Part shown: one piece after another, positions 16,841 through 24,955 of the stretch
Layout: each line of letters starts with the position of its first letter
Numbering within the stretch: position 1 is the stretch's first letter
Assembly (NCBI GenBank): GCA_045430275.1
Contig: JAILXU010000011.1
Span: forward strand, 62,001 to 126,000
Direction: 5' to 3'
From: Oceanobacter sp045430275
Lineage (GTDB): Bacteria > Pseudomonadota > Gammaproteobacteria > Pseudomonadales > Oceanobacteraceae
Length of the DNA: 64,000 nt
The notes under the pieces: generated by a model
Seen by the model: the letters and a program-made list of their open reading frames with translations, nothing else
Told to the model about the DNA's origin: nothing
Database searches by the model: none
Made by a program: the position numbers and the translations under genes

Positions 16841-17638
16841 TCAATTTGAAAGAAATATGTGCTGGTGATGATGGTTCAAGAACGCTTTGTCTGGCTCAAA
16901 TTTCTCAGGCAATTCAATGGTTTTTCCTTCGTATGCCAACACCGTTTCTTTCAAAAACGCATCTGGGCTGTGCTTCAGCATCGGAGAGACAAGCACACTC
17001 ATATCATCGGCAATGGCCAATAAACCCTGATCAAACGCTCGGTCGTGCAAGACCGACAGGCACAGCCCATTACGAGGATTCAGACGATTTTGAGGATCAT
17101 CTCGCCAAGGCACAATATGACTGGCAATCAAGAATTTAGGATGGGATAAACCGCTGATACAACAGCGATTGTCGTAAGCACTGAGCACAGCGTTACGAAA
17201 TAGATTTTGCCCGACTCTGGCAGTTGTTGTGACAACACGATTTGAACCTTCGTAACTGATCACCTCATGCTGAGTTTCCGCCGTTTCATCAATCTCTTGC
17301 GTCAGTTCTTTTTGAAGTTCGCCAGACACATCCAATTGCTGAACCACTTGATGGGAATGCAGAGAAAAAGCCTCCCAATCAGCATTCATTTCATCCCACA
17401 TGGAACGATCAGCCGCCGAAGCCCCCGATAAACCAGAACGTCCTGAATTGATAATTGCTGGATCAAGACTGGCAATATTGGTGAGCTTCATTGCCAATGC
17501 GCTCGGTGTGCGGCCAATCAAATTAGCGTAGCGAATGATGTCGGGATTCCGAGAGTGCATTTTGCCAAAAGGCATGCGGCAGTAGAGATAAAACGCGATC
17601 AGTAGTTGTTCTCGTGTCCATCCGTTGGAGCGGGCCAT
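16841..17638 (-). CDS. HNH endonuclease, McrA-like
   Basis: This 265-residue protein has an HNH nuclease fold in its C-terminal half: RCCISG, then ASHIVPWRDD (His174), LNPRNGLCLS (Asn190) and LHDRAFD (His198). The N-terminal half is a helical region (WTREQLLIAFYLYCRMPFGKMHSRNPDI, residues 7-34) often found on such stand-alone nucleases, possibly for DNA or modified-base recognition. No methylase or helicase partner is beside it. Either a modification-dependent defence nuclease or a mobile nuclease is possible. It lies in a short accessory stretch with two small unknown ORFs. Confidence 0.88.
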   Translation of the reverse strand: MARSNGWTREQLLIAFYLYCRMPFGKMHSRNPDIIRYANLIGRTPSALAMKLTNIASLDPAIINSGRSGLSGASAADRSMWDEMNADWEAFSLHSHQVVQQLDVSGELQKELTQEIDETAETQHEVISYEGSNRVVTTTARVGQNLFRNAVLSAYDNRCCISGLSHPKFLIASHIVPWRDDPQNRLNPRNGLCLSVLHDRAFDQGLLAIADDMSVLVSPMLKHSPDAFLKETVLAYEGKTIELPEKFEPDKAFLNHHHQHIFLSN

Positions 17639-17689
17639 AGATTCATTCCAAAAGTCAGGTTTTATTATTCACAAATAGGTGAGTAAAAA

Positions 17690-17974
17690 TCATTCATCAT
17701 CAACAACCTCAACAAAGCCTGTCGATGGATTTTCAGTGATTACATACCCCAAACGATTAACTACGCTATACCCGCTATTGAGCACCGGCCAATCTTCACC
17801 GCTATCGACGTAAGTCCATATTCGACAGGGGTCTTTAGCTAAAATATCCTGAACATATTGCAGCTCACGTCCGCTCAACCCAAATAAGAAACCATCATAC
17901 GAAGCGCGCTCATCAAAAGGGTTTAATAGAGGTCTAAATTCCTCGACGAACTGAGGGTTGTCAATCGTTCTCAT
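17690..17974 (-). CDS. Hypothetical protein, 94 aa
   Basis: I do not recognise this small acidic protein. It has no membrane segment or cysteine pair. FLFGLSGRELQYVQDILAKDPCRIWTYVDS followed by NRLGYVITENPSTGFVEVVDD suggests a compact alpha/beta domain, in the size range of immunity proteins. It starts with ATG overlapping the upstream ORF by 4 bp (ATGA), so the two are probably co-translated. It lies 51 bp before the HNH nuclease gene on the same strand. Confidence 0.6.
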   Translation of the reverse strand: MRTIDNPQFVEEFRPLLNPFDERASYDGFLFGLSGRELQYVQDILAKDPCRIWTYVDSGEDWPVLNSGYSVVNRLGYVITENPSTGFVEVVDDE

Positions 17975-18111
17975 GAAACTACCTCTGCCAAGTCTTCAAT
18001 ATCATGTCGCATAGTGACTAAGAGATAAGTTCTAACCTGGGCATAGGCTAATGTCAAAGATAGTCCAGCATGGTGCGCTGTCATGGAAGGTAATACCGTC
18101 ATCCAGTACAT
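17971..18111 (-). CDS. Small ORF, about 46 aa, overlapping the 94-aa gene
   Basis: This frame ends in TGA overlapping the next ATG by 4 bases. Its longest version (GTG at 18193-18195, 74 residues) would run 49 bp into the permease gene, so a start at the ATG at 18109-18111 (MYWMTVLP) or 18082-18084 is more natural. Neither has a good ribosome site. The residues TLAYAQVRTYLLVTMRHDIEDLAEVVS look helical. It may be the remnant 3' end of a larger gene whose front was lost. Confidence 0.3.
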   Translation of the reverse strand: MYWMTVLPSMTAHHAGLSLTLAYAQVRTYLLVTMRHDIEDLAEVVS

Positions 18112-18146
18112 GGATGTGATTGCCTGTCCGTTCCTGCTTGATCTTA

Positions 18147-19076
18147 CTACCCCGCCATCCAGATCAGACACGCCGACAGGGTCACGACCGAGCACAGCGT
18201 CGAGATCAGGATGGTGCGTGATACCACTGAGGCTTCACGACCATAAAACTCGGCCAGCATATACGGCCCGGTGCCGGTTGGCAGAGCATTTAACAGTACG
18301 GCGGCCTGCGCCCACATCAGCGGGGCCTGAAACACATGGAACACCAGCACCCAGGTCAGCAGCGGATGCACGACCAGCTTGATCACGACCAGCCCGAACG
18401 AGCCTTTGGCCGAGCCAGATTGCTTGTGCGCCAGAAAAGCGCCAAGTGACACCAGCGCACAGGGCACGGTGGCATCGCCCAGTAAGGTCAGGAAGGTGTC
18501 TGCCGGTGCTGGAATCGACCAGCCAGACCACGCCCACGCACCGCCGATGGCGGGAGCCACCACCAGCGGGTTTTTCAACAGCGCCAGCAGAACCTTGCGG
18601 ACGGCCTGTCCGGCGGATTGCCCGGCCTGCAAGCCGACTTCTATCACCACAATGGCAATGGAGAACAACACGCAGACCACGATCAGTGAGGCCACCAGCG
18701 CCGGTTCCAGCCCGGCTTCTCCGAAAACAAACAGGCACAGCGGAATGCCCACATAGCCGGTGTTGGCGTAGGCCGCGCCAAGCCCGTCAATGCTGGCATC
18801 GGCTAGGGCACGGCCCGAGTAGCGTTTCCAGATCACCACCAGCGCAAATATCAGCAGAGTTGCCAGTGTCACGGCGAGAATAAAGTCCGGGTGCCAGAGC
18901 TGCTCAACGCTGGCGTTGGCCGTCACCCGAAACAGCAGTGCAGGCAGACACAGCCAGACCACAAAGCGGTTCAATTCAGATGCCGCCGATTTACCCAGAC
19001 AGTCGCTGCGACGGCAGATAAAACCAATCAGAATCAGCCCGAAGATGGGCAACAGAGTGTTGATAACCTGAGACAT
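18147..19076 (-). CDS. AEC-family (auxin efflux carrier-like) permease
   Basis: This 309-residue membrane transporter of the AEC/bile-acid-like superfamily has about ten hydrophobic segments arranged in two halves. The opening MSQVINTLLPIFGLILIGFICRR and the later ALPTGTGPYMLAEFYG motif are typical. I take the ATG at 19074-19076, because the longer frame begins with GTG and adds non-family residues. It is transcribed divergently from a LysR-type regulator 100 bp away, the usual arrangement of regulator and target. Members export small carboxylates or related anions; the substrate is unknown. Confidence 0.88.
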   Translation of the reverse strand: MSQVINTLLPIFGLILIGFICRRSDCLGKSAASELNRFVVWLCLPALLFRVTANASVEQLWHPDFILAVTLATLLIFALVVIWKRYSGRALADASIDGLGAAYANTGYVGIPLCLFVFGEAGLEPALVASLIVVCVLFSIAIVVIEVGLQAGQSAGQAVRKVLLALLKNPLVVAPAIGGAWAWSGWSIPAPADTFLTLLGDATVPCALVSLGAFLAHKQSGSAKGSFGLVVIKLVVHPLLTWVLVFHVFQAPLMWAQAAVLLNALPTGTGPYMLAEFYGREASVVSRTILISTLCSVVTLSACLIWMAG

Positions 19077-19176
19077 AGTGAGCTGCTCTCGCCAAAAACG
19101 ATCCACAGCTTACGGTTGCGAATTAATACCGTCCAATGCTACTACTGACATCATTAATACCTGTTTGGCATCAATA

Positions 19177-20079
19177 ATGAACATTCGCACCCTGCGCAAT
19201 TTTGTGATGGTCGCCGAGACGCTGCACTTTGGTGAAGCTGCCCGACGACTGCATATGACCCAGCCTCCTCTGAGTCGCCAGATTGCGGCGCTGGAAAAGT
19301 CGCTGGGGATTTCTCTCTTTTTGCGTCATTCACGCTCGGTGCAACTGACTCCGGCGGGTGAAAGCTTCTGTCATAACGCCCGCCGTCTGATTGCCGACTA
19401 TGACTTTGCCGTGCGCACTGCTCAGGCAACGGCTCGAGGGGAACGCGGGGAGCTGCGCATCGGCTTCACCATGTGCGCCGCCTGGAGTATTCTTCCCGAT
19501 GTGCTGGCGGATTTTTCCGGCGAGTATCCCGACGTCTCCGTTAAACTTGATGAGACCCTGCCACGGGATTTGCAACAGGCGCTCCTCAGTGGCGAGGTTG
19601 ATCTTGGCATCAGCTTCCCGGTGCCCACCAGTTCTGGCGTCTGCTATCGGGCGCTTTTTCAGGAGCCGCTGTGCGTGGTACTCCCCCACTCGCACCCGCT
19701 GACCCGGCAGGCGGTTGTGTCAGTAGCGGAACTGATGCACGAGCGTTTTATCACCTTCCCGCCAAGTACCGCGCCCGAGCTGCACAGTGCGCTGATGGCC
19801 TGTTGTCGTGCTCACCATTTTGAGCCGGTGATTCAACTGGAAACCCATTTGCAGCAGACCATCGTCAATCTCGTGGCCAAAGGGCTGGGAGTGGCGCTGG
19901 TGCCGGATTCCATGCGCAAGATGCAACTGGAAGGGGCGGTGTTCAAATCGCTACAGCAAAGCCCGACGGTCGAACAGGGCGTGTTCTGGACGGATAAAAA
20001 CGAGAATCCAAGCCTGCGGTTGCTGTTGAACGGGCTTCCCAAAACACATGTCATTGGCCAGTCACACTCCGATTGCTAG
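19177..20079 (+). CDS. LysR-family transcriptional regulator
   Basis: This 300-residue LysR-type protein has a winged helix-turn-helix at residues 1-60 (MNIRTLRNFVMVAETLHFGEAARRLHMTQPPLSRQIAALEKSLG) and an inducer-binding domain (LRIGFTMCAAWSILPDVLADF onward). The start is the ATG at 19177, since the upstream extension is not family-like. Its divergent placement against the AEC permease suggests that it regulates that gene. The inducer is unknown. Confidence 0.92.
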   Translation: MNIRTLRNFVMVAETLHFGEAARRLHMTQPPLSRQIAALEKSLGISLFLRHSRSVQLTPAGESFCHNARRLIADYDFAVRTAQATARGERGELRIGFTMCAAWSILPDVLADFSGEYPDVSVKLDETLPRDLQQALLSGEVDLGISFPVPTSSGVCYRALFQEPLCVVLPHSHPLTRQAVVSVAELMHERFITFPPSTAPELHSALMACCRAHHFEPVIQLETHLQQTIVNLVAKGLGVALVPDSMRKMQLEGAVFKSLQQSPTVEQGVFWTDKNENPSLRLLLNGLPKTHVIGQSHSDC

Positions 20080-20112
20080 ACTCACCCGACACGCATTGCA
20101 GGAAGTCTGCCC

Positions 20113-20343
20113 ATGACTCCTCCCGTTCAAGCCCTGGCCGGTGGCCTGATGGCCATTTTGCTGCTGGCCTCATCCGGCTGCACCACTGTCCGTTTTAACG
20201 AGCGCGAAACTCTGGCCCGCCCGGATATGCAGTTCGACAGCACGCCGCTTCAGGCAGAGCTGGAAACCCATATTTATTCTTCCCGCGAAGGTGCGTCCGG
20301 CGCATTTTCCAGCGGTGGTGGCGGAGGCTGCGGATGTTACTGA
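20113..20343 (+). CDS. DUF4266 small lipoprotein with C-terminal GGGGGCGCY
   Basis: This 76-residue lipoprotein has a hydrophobic leader ending in the lipobox LASSGC (lipidated Cys23) and a mature part of about 54 residues. It carries the family core RPDMQF...AELETHIYSSREGASGAFSSG and a glycine-rich tail with two cysteines (Cys73, Cys75) at the extreme C-terminus. DUF4266 has no established function to my knowledge. The last 10 bp overlap the DUF3570 gene, so the two are translationally coupled. The CGC tail could bind a metal or be the substrate of the thioredoxin encoded two genes later. Confidence 0.9.
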   Translation: MTPPVQALAGGLMAILLLASSGCTTVRFNERETLARPDMQFDSTPLQAELETHIYSSREGASGAFSSGGGGGCGCY

Positions 20344-21485
20344 ACAAGGCTTCTGGCGGGCTGTTTCTACTGCTTGCGCTATTTTCTGGCGCGCTTCAGG
20401 CCGCTGCACCCACCAACGCCCAGCTTGATGATATTTTTGCTTTCCGGGGCGTGGTCTATCAGCAGGATGATTACCGCTCTGGCGACCGTGGCGGAAACCC
20501 GCATTTGAAGGAGGACGCCGCGATTTACGAAGGCATCTGGCTGTATCGCAAACGCCTGAATGAGACCAATGCCATTCAGGGCAAGATCACGGGTGATACC
20601 GTATCAGCGGCTTCTTACGATGATGCCAGAGATAATGCCGAAACGGTGTCCGGTGCAACCGGCAATAACCCTGGCCGTTATGTGCTGGAGCTGGGCTGGA
20701 TTCATCAGCAGGATGACTGGGGCTGGTCGGCCAGCTTTAACGAAAGCCGCGAGTACGCCTATCTGTCCAACAGCCTGTCACTGGGCTGGAACAGCTCCTT
20801 CGCCGAACAGGCAACCCAGTTGAGCGCACATCTACAAGTCTTCGATGACTGGGTGCGGATGATTCGCTGGGACGGCAGCAAGGGTGATGATGATGTGCGC
20901 CGTACCGTGACGCTGAATCTCGGCTGGGCACAGTCCCTGACGCCGCGCAGCCTGATGCACATTGGCTGGTCGCATACCCATCAGGAAGGGTTTCTGGCGA
21001 CCTCGTTTAACGCCGTTCGCGTTGGCGATCAGGATCAGGGTTACTTTGATGTCGAGCGCCTGCCCGACCGTCGTCGCCGTGATGCGCTGTCGGTGCGTTA
21101 CAAGCAAGCCGTGGCCGAGGACTCGTTCCAGCTCGGGTACAGCTACTATCAGGATAACTGGGATTTGATTGGCCACACGCTGGAAGCGCGTTACTTCGCT
21201 CATTTTGATCAGGGCAATGTGCGACTGGAGCCGCTGTATCGGTTCTATCGTCAGGAAGCAACGGAACATTTCGTCTATCAAGTGTCAGAACCTCGACGTT
21301 ATCAGACCACTGATTCAGATCTGGGCCGCTTTAATGGCCACTCTATCGGTCTGACAACCTCACTGGCCGGGGCAACGCCCTTTCTCGACAACGATAGCTG
21401 GTACGACATCGGCATCCAGTATTACGACCGCAGCGATGATTTGCGCTTTTATTGGTTAACACTGGGCTGGCGTTATCCCAAATAG
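20334..21485 (+). CDS. DUF3570 protein, likely outer-membrane beta-barrel, with flavinylation-like motif
   Basis: This 383-residue secreted protein has a signal peptide (cleavage near QAA-AP at about residue 24). Many alternating aromatic/polar beta strands run to the C-terminus (FYWLTLGWRYPK), as expected of an outer-membrane barrel. Residues 103-109 read ETVSGAT, matching the D-x-x-[ST]-G-A-[ST] site where ApbE enzymes attach FMN, apart from Glu for Asp. An ApbE is encoded in the same operon. DUF3570 has no assigned biochemical role that I know of. The gene overlaps the DUF4266 gene and lies 8 bp before the thioredoxin-like gene. Confidence 0.88.
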   Translation: MLLNKASGGLFLLLALFSGALQAAAPTNAQLDDIFAFRGVVYQQDDYRSGDRGGNPHLKEDAAIYEGIWLYRKRLNETNAIQGKITGDTVSAASYDDARDNAETVSGATGNNPGRYVLELGWIHQQDDWGWSASFNESREYAYLSNSLSLGWNSSFAEQATQLSAHLQVFDDWVRMIRWDGSKGDDDVRRTVTLNLGWAQSLTPRSLMHIGWSHTHQEGFLATSFNAVRVGDQDQGYFDVERLPDRRRRDALSVRYKQAVAEDSFQLGYSYYQDNWDLIGHTLEARYFAHFDQGNVRLEPLYRFYRQEATEHFVYQVSEPRRYQTTDSDLGRFNGHSIGLTTSLAGATPFLDNDSWYDIGIQYYDRSDDLRFYWLTLGWRYPK

Positions 21486-21493
21486 GTGTTCTT

Positions 21494-21997
21494 ATGATTT
21501 TTTCCCTGCGTAAAACGGTGTCTGTAGCTTTGCTGGCCAGCAGCGCTATCTTGCCGCTCTCCACCGCTCTGTCGGCAAATGCCGCTGAAGCGATGCCTGT
21601 TGCTCCGGTTTTCAGCGGTGAAACGCTCAGAGGTGAAGCACTGGATTTCAAACCCGGCGCAACCCATGGCAAGCCGACCTTGCTGGTGTTCTGGGCGTCC
21701 TGGTGTCGCATCTGCATGGCTGAAGTGCCACGCCTGAAAGAACTGCATGCCGAACGTTCAGACAGCCTGAATATCCTCGGCATCAATCTCGATAAAACGC
21801 CCGCCAACGGTCTGAACGTCGTTCAGGAGCGCCAGCTTCCCTACCCGTCCATCAAGGATGGTGATTTGCGAATTGCAGATCAGTACGACGTGCATGGCAC
21901 TCCGACGCTGTACGTGATCAGTGCATCTGGCGAGGTGCTGTACCAGAGCAACCGCTTGCATCGGGCGATCAAGTTTCTCGATAGTCAGAAAACCTGA
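21494..21997 (+). CDS. TlpA-like periplasmic thioredoxin
   Basis: This 167-residue exported thioredoxin-fold protein has a signal peptide ending near ANA-AE (about residue 31). Its active site is WASWCRICMAEVP (Cys71, Cys74), and the cis-proline loop is DVHGTPTLYVIS. TlpA/ResA proteins reduce or oxidise specific periplasmic disulfides. The start is the ATG at 21494; the longer frame merely reads through the end of the preceding gene. Its TGA overlaps the apbE ATG by one base. In context its client may be the cysteine tail of the DUF4266 lipoprotein. Confidence 0.9.
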   Translation: MIFSLRKTVSVALLASSAILPLSTALSANAAEAMPVAPVFSGETLRGEALDFKPGATHGKPTLLVFWASWCRICMAEVPRLKELHAERSDSLNILGINLDKTPANGLNVVQERQLPYPSIKDGDLRIADQYDVHGTPTLYVISASGEVLYQSNRLHRAIKFLDSQKT

Positions 21998-23115
21998 TGC
22001 AGCCACGCGGCTGCAAAGGTTCTGTTCAGCCAGCCTTGCTGGCTTTTTGCCTGATGGGGCTGCTGTTCGGCCATTCGCCAACACACGCCGAACGAGCCGC
22101 AACCCAGTATCTGCAGCCGCAAACCCAACAGCCAACCGTTAGCCGCGATGTCTCGTTGATGAGCACCAGAGTGGTGTTCAGCATCGTGCTCGATAACAGC
22201 ATCGACAACAGCACAGACAACAACACAGACAACAGCACCGCGAGAGCCGAAAAGGCGATTGATCAGGCTATTAACGAGTTTCAGCGCATCGAAGCTGTAA
22301 TGTCGGAATGGCAGCCAGATTCTGAAGTGTCCCGAATCAACCGAAATGCCGGGGGCGATGCCGTCGCGATCAGCTTCGAGCTGTTCCGCCTGTTGCAAGC
22401 GGCCCGGCAGATATCGGAATTGAGTGACGGCGCGTTTGATATCAGCTTTCGCAGCGCGGGCAAGCTGTGGGATTTTCGCAAGGCCACTGTGCCCGAACCA
22501 GAACAGATTCAGCAGGCGATTCAGCACATCGACTATCGGCGGCTGGAGCTGATCGCTCCCGCCACTGATCCAGTATCAGGTGAGCAAGGTGAGTTACCCA
22601 AAGCACGCATTTCTCACGCTAAAACCAGTATTGGCCTCGGCGCAATTGCCAAGGGCTACGCTGTAGACAGGGCAGCACAACTGTTCCGGCAAGCCGGGTT
22701 TGACGCTTTCTCGATCAATGCCGGTGGCGATCTTTACGTCGCCGGACGCAAGGATGAGAATCTGTGGAAGGTCGGGATTCAGCACCCGCGAGAACGTGAC
22801 AAGCTGATGGCCAATCTTCCAGCCAGCAATTTGGCGGTGGCCACGTCCGGCGACTATGAACGGTTTTTTATCCACAATGGCCAGCGCTACAGTCATCTCA
22901 TCAATCCACACACCGGCTACCCAGCGAGCGACTGTCAGAGCGTGACCATTATCGCCGAGCGGGCTTTCTGGGCCGATGCGCTGGCCACGGCGGTGTTCGT
23001 GCTCGGGCCATCAAAAGGGCTGGCGCTGGTGGAAACCATGAACGGCGTCGAAACCCTGATCGTGGATCATCAGGGCGAGGTGCTGATGTCGTCGGGGTTT
23101 CAGTCCACACTCTGA
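21997..23115 (+). CDS. apbE: FAD:protein FMN transferase ApbE
   Basis: This 372-residue flavin transferase attaches FMN through a phosphoester to Ser/Thr of exported proteins. Family motifs are SDGAFDISF, GLGAIAKGYAVDRA, SINAGGDLYVAG, SGDYERFF, HLINPHTGYPAS and ADALATAVFVLG. A signal peptide (no lipobox cysteine after it) suggests a soluble periplasmic enzyme. Between the first beta strand and the RIEAVMSEW helix sits a four-fold DNS(I/T)-type repeat encoded by a 12-base tandem repeat at 22192-22239. The gene ends an operon whose DUF3570 member holds a candidate target motif. Confidence 0.95.
   Translation: MQPRGCKGSVQPALLAFCLMGLLFGHSPTHAERAATQYLQPQTQQPTVSRDVSLMSTRVVFSIVLDNSIDNSTDNNTDNSTARAEKAIDQAINEFQRIEAVMSEWQPDSEVSRINRNAGGDAVAISFELFRLLQAARQISELSDGAFDISFRSAGKLWDFRKATVPEPEQIQQAIQHIDYRRLELIAPATDPVSGEQGELPKARISHAKTSIGLGAIAKGYAVDRAAQLFRQAGFDAFSINAGGDLYVAGRKDENLWKVGIQHPRERDKLMANLPASNLAVATSGDYERFFIHNGQRYSHLINPHTGYPASDCQSVTIIAERAFWADALATAVFVLGPSKGLALVETMNGVETLIVDHQGEVLMSSGFQSTL
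22192..22239 (+). repeat. 12-base tandem repeat inside apbE, four units
   Basis: Four consecutive 12-base units (GATAACAGCATC, GACAACAGCACA, GACAACAACACA, GACAACAGCACC) encode DNSI-DNST-DNNT-DNST. They lie in a surface loop and keep the frame, so unit number could vary between strains. Confidence 0.85.
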
Positions 23116-23156
23116 ACTCCCCCCTTTTCTGAACTCCCCCTTTAGGGCCGTCTGAA

Positions 23157-24794
23157 CTACAAACTGTTGCTGCTGGCCAGCATGCCATCCAGTGTGTTGC
23201 TCCAGTTGTGACGCCAACGGCGTAATACCGCCAGCTCATCGGCAAAGGCCGGAGCCAGTGGTGTTGCCCGCCGCTGTGAAGCCAGGCGAGGTGCCGGTTT
23301 CAGTTCATGCGTTCCTGCTTTCATACTCAGGGCACGCAGACAGTTCGAGGCATAGCGGTGTGAATCAATATTGTCGACAACCCACCATTCGGCCTGAAGC
23401 CGTTCATGGGTAATATCCAGCAGCACATAGCCCCGATAAAAGAAATCCACAAAGTTCAGATGCGGTAACAGCGTTTCCAGTGATGCCGCTGCAACGTCCG
23501 CTCGCACCTGGCTTTCAATTCCTGGCGAGGTCACCGCAGGTGTGACCAGTTCAACCCCAACAGGCTTGCCAGTGTTATCGGCAAAGGGGTCGTCGTACAG
23601 CTCCAGTGCCCAGCTTGAATGTATATCACCGGTCAGAACCACCCAGTTCTCTACTCCGGCATTTCGCACGCTGTCGAACAGCCGCTTTCTGGCCGCAGGG
23701 TAGCCATCCCACTGGTCGTAGTTAAACGGCATGTTATTGGTGCCCAGTTGCGCCACCATCACCTGCTGCCCGGTCAGATTCCAGCGCACCTGCTGCTGTA
23801 CAGAGGCCGCCAGCGTCTCGGCCAGCCACTGTTCTTGCGTTTGCCCCAGCAAGGTACGATCCTGACGATTGCGCTCATCCATATCTTCGGCCTGGGCATC
23901 ACGCCCGGCCAGCCGGGTATCCAGCATGGTCAGATCAACCAGATCGCCAAACCGGAAACTGCGGTAAATGCCCCGCTCGGGTAGCTCGGGTTCACGCAGG
24001 GGCATCCATTCCAGATACGCCCGCACAGCACCACTCAGACGCTCGTGCCAGTTACCTTCCGAGTCGCTTTCATGGTTATCAGCACCGCCTTTCCAGGCGT
24101 TGTTGGCCACTTCGTGATCGTCCCAGATCACCAGAAACGGGTGCTGCCGATGAACTTCCTGCAAGTCCTTGTCCTGTTTGTAGCAAGCGTGGCGCTGACG
24201 GTAATCGGTCAGTGTGTGTGTTTCGTACAAAGGCTGATGCAAGCGCCCGGTGCGCTCGCAGTGATCCAGATCGGCGTATTCGTAGATGTAGTCGCCCAGG
24301 TGCAAAATAGCGTCAAGATCAGCCCGACGAGCCAGCTCTTTATAAACGTTGAAGTGACCACGGGTGATATTGGAGCACGAGGTATACGCCAGCCGCAGGT
24401 GTTGCACGCTGCCGGTTGGCAAGGTTTTGGTGCGCCCGATATCTGAACGCAGACCGGCGGTTTCAAAGACGTAATAGTAGCTGCGGCCAGGTTGCAGGCC
24501 GTCCACATCGACCTTAACGGTAAAATCCCGATGCGCACCGGTAAACACTTGCCCTTGCTGAACCACGTTCTGAAGTTGCGGATCGGTCGCCACCAGCCAT
24601 TGGCAAGCAGCCGATGTCGTGCCTTTCGGCAGTGACAAGCGCGTCCACAGAATCACCCGGTCAGTCAATGGATCACCGCTGGCAACCCCATGTTGAAACG
24701 GGAAAGCGGAATGTTGCCCACGCACACGAGCAGAAGACGCAAACAAGGTGCTGGCAGCGCTGTCGAGCAGAAATTCCCGGCGTGAAAGTGGCAT
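23157..24794 (-). CDS. phoD: Alkaline phosphatase D family metallophosphoesterase (PhoD-like), Tat-exported
   Basis: This 545-residue enzyme starts MPLSRREFLLDSAAS, a twin-arginine signal. An N-terminal Ig-like domain (FQHGVASGDPLTDRVILWTRL) is followed by the PhoD catalytic domain with LHLGDYIYEYAD, the WDDHEVANN motif and VVLTGDIHSSWALEL, which supply metal ligands. PhoD enzymes cleave phosphomono- or diesters in the periplasm or outside. The longer frame begins with TTG at 24827; I prefer the ATG at 24792-24794, which puts the SRREF motif at the N-terminus. It converges on apbE with only 41 bp between. No Pho box was found. Confidence 0.92.
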   Translation of the reverse strand: MPLSRREFLLDSAASTLFASSARVRGQHSAFPFQHGVASGDPLTDRVILWTRLSLPKGTTSAACQWLVATDPQLQNVVQQGQVFTGAHRDFTVKVDVDGLQPGRSYYYVFETAGLRSDIGRTKTLPTGSVQHLRLAYTSCSNITRGHFNVYKELARRADLDAILHLGDYIYEYADLDHCERTGRLHQPLYETHTLTDYRQRHACYKQDKDLQEVHRQHPFLVIWDDHEVANNAWKGGADNHESDSEGNWHERLSGAVRAYLEWMPLREPELPERGIYRSFRFGDLVDLTMLDTRLAGRDAQAEDMDERNRQDRTLLGQTQEQWLAETLAASVQQQVRWNLTGQQVMVAQLGTNNMPFNYDQWDGYPAARKRLFDSVRNAGVENWVVLTGDIHSSWALELYDDPFADNTGKPVGVELVTPAVTSPGIESQVRADVAAASLETLLPHLNFVDFFYRGYVLLDITHERLQAEWWVVDNIDSHRYASNCLRALSMKAGTHELKPAPRLASQRRATPLAPAFADELAVLRRWRHNWSNTLDGMLASSNSL

Positions 24795-24955
24795 GGCAAT
24801 GGCATCAGTCTGGCGGTATCTAAACAAAGATTAAGCCGTTGACGAATGACAGTCCGGTTGCTGCTAATTGAAGTTACGGTGGCGGTTTGGTGTCAGATCA
24901 GTGACAGGATGGCTGACCGGAAAGGGCCAGCCATCGGAGAGGAAATAACGCGGGA

